A stretch of 20,509 bases of DNA from Basidiobolus meristosporus CBS 931.73 (taxonomy: Eukaryota; Basidiobolomycota; Basidiobolomycetes; Basidiobolales; Basidiobolaceae), in the NCBI GenBank assembly GCA_002104905.1, contig MCFE01001005.1:1-20509 (forward strand), read 5' to 3'. A program made the translations under genes and the position numbers. Under the pieces are notes generated by a model. The model made no database searches and was not told where the DNA came from. It saw nothing but the letters and a program-made list of their open reading frames with translations. Below are positions 18,971-20,509 of this stretch, in pieces (within the stretch, counting starts at the first letter, position 1; every line of letters starts with the position of its first letter).

Positions 18971-18985
18971 CCAGGTCCTCCACCA
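18971..18985 (-). other. Gypsy-B primer binding site candidate
   Basis: Minus strand reads TGGTGGAGGACCTGG, 6 to 9 bases inside the LTR end. The TGG start complements a tRNA CCA tail and the remainder would pair with an acceptor and T-arm end reading CCAGGTCCTCCACCA. It does not resemble the initiator-Met site, so a different tRNA is implied. The offset from the LTR is somewhat long. Confidence 0.5.
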
Positions 18986-18991
18986 AATTCT

Positions 18992-19311
18992 TGTTGTGTT
19001 GTATTATGATTAGTTTGGGCTTGTTCTACAATGTAGAGGCTAATCAACAATATACAACAACTTCCAGTATGCAAATACTGAAATAGTTTATTGGGAGTTT
19101 GATATACCGATAGAAGATATAACTTTCACTAATTTCCTCAATCTTGGGCTCAAAATATACTGTAGGCAGTGTTTATCACTTCTACAGCAGTGTTCTGACC
19201 TTCTGTCAATTAATGGGCTTATTTACTTTTATAGTAACTTTTCCTTATTTGGAAGTCACTTTCCTTTCTGAGAAACTATTTCCTAATATGGAAATTCTGA
19301 ACTCCCCTTTA
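18992..19311 (-). repeat. Gypsy-B 5' LTR remnant (U5 end only)
   Basis: The terminal 317-320 bp of the LTR nearest the Gag-Pol gene. It matches 12739-13055 with a one-base deletion and about four substitutions by eye. It ends inside the first ccccttta word, where an inverted copy begins. U3, the CACGTG boxes and TATA-like site are gone, so the intact Gag-Pol has lost its own promoter. Confidence 0.85.
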
Positions 19312-19708
19312 CTCTAAAGACACCCCTTTAGACACCCTTTAGGTCTAAAGACCCCTTTAGAGACTTCTACAACACACCCCTTTAGGTTAAAGGGAAGTTC
19401 AGAATTTCCATATTAGGAAATATTTTCTCAGAAAGGAAAGTGACTTCCAAATAAGGAAAAGTTACTATAAAAGTAAATAAGCCCATTAGTCAACAGAAGG
19501 TCAGAACACTGCTGTAGAAGTGATAAACACTGCCTACAGTATATTTTGAGCCCAAGATTGAGGAAATTAGTGAAAGTTATATCTTCTATCGGTATATCAA
19601 ACTCCCAATAAACTATTTCAGTATTAGCATACTGGAAGTTGTTGTATATTGTTGATTAGCCTCTACATTGTAGAACAAGCCCCAAACTAATCATAATACA
19701 ACACAACA
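19304..19708 (+). repeat. Inverted, truncated Gypsy-B LTR end
   Basis: 405 bp matching 12739-13141 on the opposite strand, including five AAAGGGG words, and ending AACACAACA at 19708. It agrees with the 12739 copy at several sites where the neighbouring copy (18992-19311) differs, so it is not a simple fold-back copy of its neighbour. The sequence right of 19708 is not Gypsy-B internal DNA, although a TTTGGTGG word occurs 10 bases on. Confidence 0.88.
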
Positions 19709-20509
19709 GTTCCACAACTTTGGTGGGAACCCAACTGCTTTATGCCACTGTCCATTCACTGGTTCCCACACATCTGGGTCTTTAGCCGGCACTGCAAGGT
19801 CTAGCTCCTCATCTGTCAGTCTTTGCAATAAATCCTTTCAATATTCCAGTGCATTTTCTTAAGCACTGCTCTTGAAGAAGTACTGCAACCTCTTGGTGTG
19901 CCTATCAATGTTCCAAAACTCCACTGAAGGCATTGTGATAGTCTTTTGAGCTCTTGACATTGTAGCCTTGTCTGTCAGTGGGATCTCCACTCTGTCAACA
20001 ACAGAGGCTGTGGAGGCTGTGGTAGACAAATTGCCTTTTTCAGCAAGCTCATCTACCTTGATGGAGTGTAGCTCAACTGGCTGCGCTTCAACTCTTGTGA
20101 AAACAGCGGTTTTCTTGTTGGTAATTCTTCTTGGCTGTGATGGGATTCAGTCTGTTCCTGGCTTGTGGTGTTAATTGGCAAGAACTGCAGTTTTTTTGCA
20201 TGCCTCCCTGTCTCAGGCTTGGGTAGACATTTTCCCTTTACCTTTTCCTTCATCACTGCCAGGTCTTTCACTGCTACTTTGTCTGAGTGCTTCTTGTAAA
20301 GAACTACATTTTCTCCTGGATAAATTCTGCTCTGACAAATCTGTTTTGGCCTGCTTGTCCCTTGCTGGCACTCTTCTGGCAGCCTGGCATTTCTTTTCTG
20401 CTTGTTTTGAGCTCTCAACCATAGTTGTGACAGGCTCCTGTAAGTGCGGCTGGCTATTATCACTGCCAGGTCCTTCACTGCTACTTTGACTGGGTGCCTC
20501 TTGAGTGGT
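19709..20509 (-). pseudogene. Decayed coding remnant of unknown family, cut by the palindrome
   Basis: On the minus strand from the window edge to 20213, one frame is rich in Ser, Gln and Lys and has two SSSE-x-PGSD segments. From about 20156 another frame runs through RVEIPLTDKATMSRAQKTIT and FWNIDRHTKRLQYFF to a TAA at 19859-19861 and a TGA at 19838-19840, then continues as LTDEELDLAVPAKDPDVW and GFPPKLWN to 19709. A possible start is the ATG at 19958-19960. The composition looks coding, with a disordered basic region and a Trp-rich part, but I do not recognise the family. It could be a retroelement Gag-like gene or a host gene fragment. The direction and the break at 19708 suggest that the LTR inserted into it. 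Confidence 0.4.
20248..20500 (-). repeat. Direct repeat about 204 bp apart
   Basis: A segment of about 40 bp (tcactgccaggt then ttcactgctactttg) occurs near 20254-20293 and again near 20458-20499, with a few differences. On the minus strand it encodes the repeated SSSE-x-PGSD words in the Ser-rich remnant. The two copies lie in the same frame relative to each other. Confidence 0.75.

Larger units (their letters stand above)
12739..19311 (-). mobile_element. Gypsy-B: Ty3/Gypsy element with intact Gag-Pol and a broken 5' LTR
   Basis: Minus-strand element with a full 3' LTR (12739-13978), PPT, 1645-aa Gag-Pol and a probable PBS. Its upstream LTR is reduced to about 317 bp (18995-19311; 18992 if TGTTGTG is taken as the end), lacking U3 and so its own promoter, and joins an inverted LTR end. 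Its left end lies inside the RT region of Gypsy-C. No target duplication can be tested because the original right end is missing. The LTR ends TGTG and CACA, when read in either direction. Confidence 0.92.
18992..19708. repeat. 717-bp palindrome of head-to-head LTR ends
   Basis: Arms 18992-19310 and 19389-19708 are nearly perfect inverted copies, separated by about 78 bp of AAAGGGG-type sequence. Both outer ends read TGTTGTGTTG. The two LTR pieces share an 8-base overlap, ccccttta (19304-19311), at the junction. Such a structure can form a long hairpin and is expected to be unstable in cloning and sequencing. Confidence 0.95.

Noticed and set aside
18992-19708. MITE or foldback DNA transposon
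   Set aside because: Its arms are the Gypsy-B LTR end, adjacent to the PBS and repeated at the far LTR; no flanking target duplication was found.
19709-19740. Second primer binding site (TTTGGTGG) right of the inverted LTR
   Set aside because: Only eight bases are shared with the Gypsy-B site, at a different distance, and the minus strand reads as coding there; probably chance.
20053-20478. 141-codon minus-strand frame as a gene
   Set aside because: A different frame contains the repeated SSSE-x-PGSD words and fits coding composition better over 20213-20509; this frame is probably a shadow for most of its length.

Overview
The window is a nest of LTR retrotransposons, with no host gene that I can support. 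It reads as a TE-dense eukaryotic nuclear segment. A fungus is most likely and Basidiomycota is a reasonable guess, because the second Gypsy polyprotein has the FLDDIAVK-type reverse transcriptase and LFRIWIKNYA-type motifs that I associate with basidiomycete Ty3/Gypsy families. The organism is inference only. The sequence is AT-rich and looks CpG-poor, with one local exception inside an LTR.

Layout, left to right. (1) About 960-3262 and 8541-9190 hold a badly decayed Ty1/Copia element on the + strand: protease, a duplicated pre-integrase block, integrase tail, RT and RNase H remnants in many frames. (2) It was hit by a Gypsy-A LTR, now a diverged solo LTR at 3263-3593 with a 5-bp target duplication. 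(3) A complete Gypsy-A element on the - strand (3597-8534) then inserted within 3 bp of that solo LTR's end. Its two 368-bp LTRs are identical by eye and it has one open 1377-aa Gag-Pol, yet the second catalytic Asp of integrase is Asn. (4) About 9380-10060 has traces of another Copia RNase H, on the - strand. (5) 10226-12738 is the 5' part of a third Gypsy family (Gypsy-C, + strand): candidate LTR, leader, and gag-protease with a frameshift, cut off at the start of RT. (6) That cut is the insertion point of Gypsy-B (- strand), with a full 1240-bp LTR (12739-13978), PPT, and an intact 1645-aa Gag-Pol (13987-18924). Its upstream LTR is broken: only about 317 bp survive (to 19311), joined head-to-head to an inverted LTR end (19304-19708), giving a 717-bp palindrome. 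(7) 19709-20509 is a decayed - strand coding remnant of unknown family.

The elements do not cooperate; they record successive insertions. Oldest are the Copia relics, then the Gypsy-A solo LTR and Gypsy-C, then Gypsy-B and finally Gypsy-A (youngest by LTR identity). The most interesting points are: the Asp-to-Asn change in an otherwise intact young element; the same-family insertion into the target duplication of an older LTR; the AAAGGGG array and CpG-dense CACGTG segment in the Gypsy-B LTR; and the palindromic head-to-head LTR junction. I saw no clear sign of a non-retroelement biological system.
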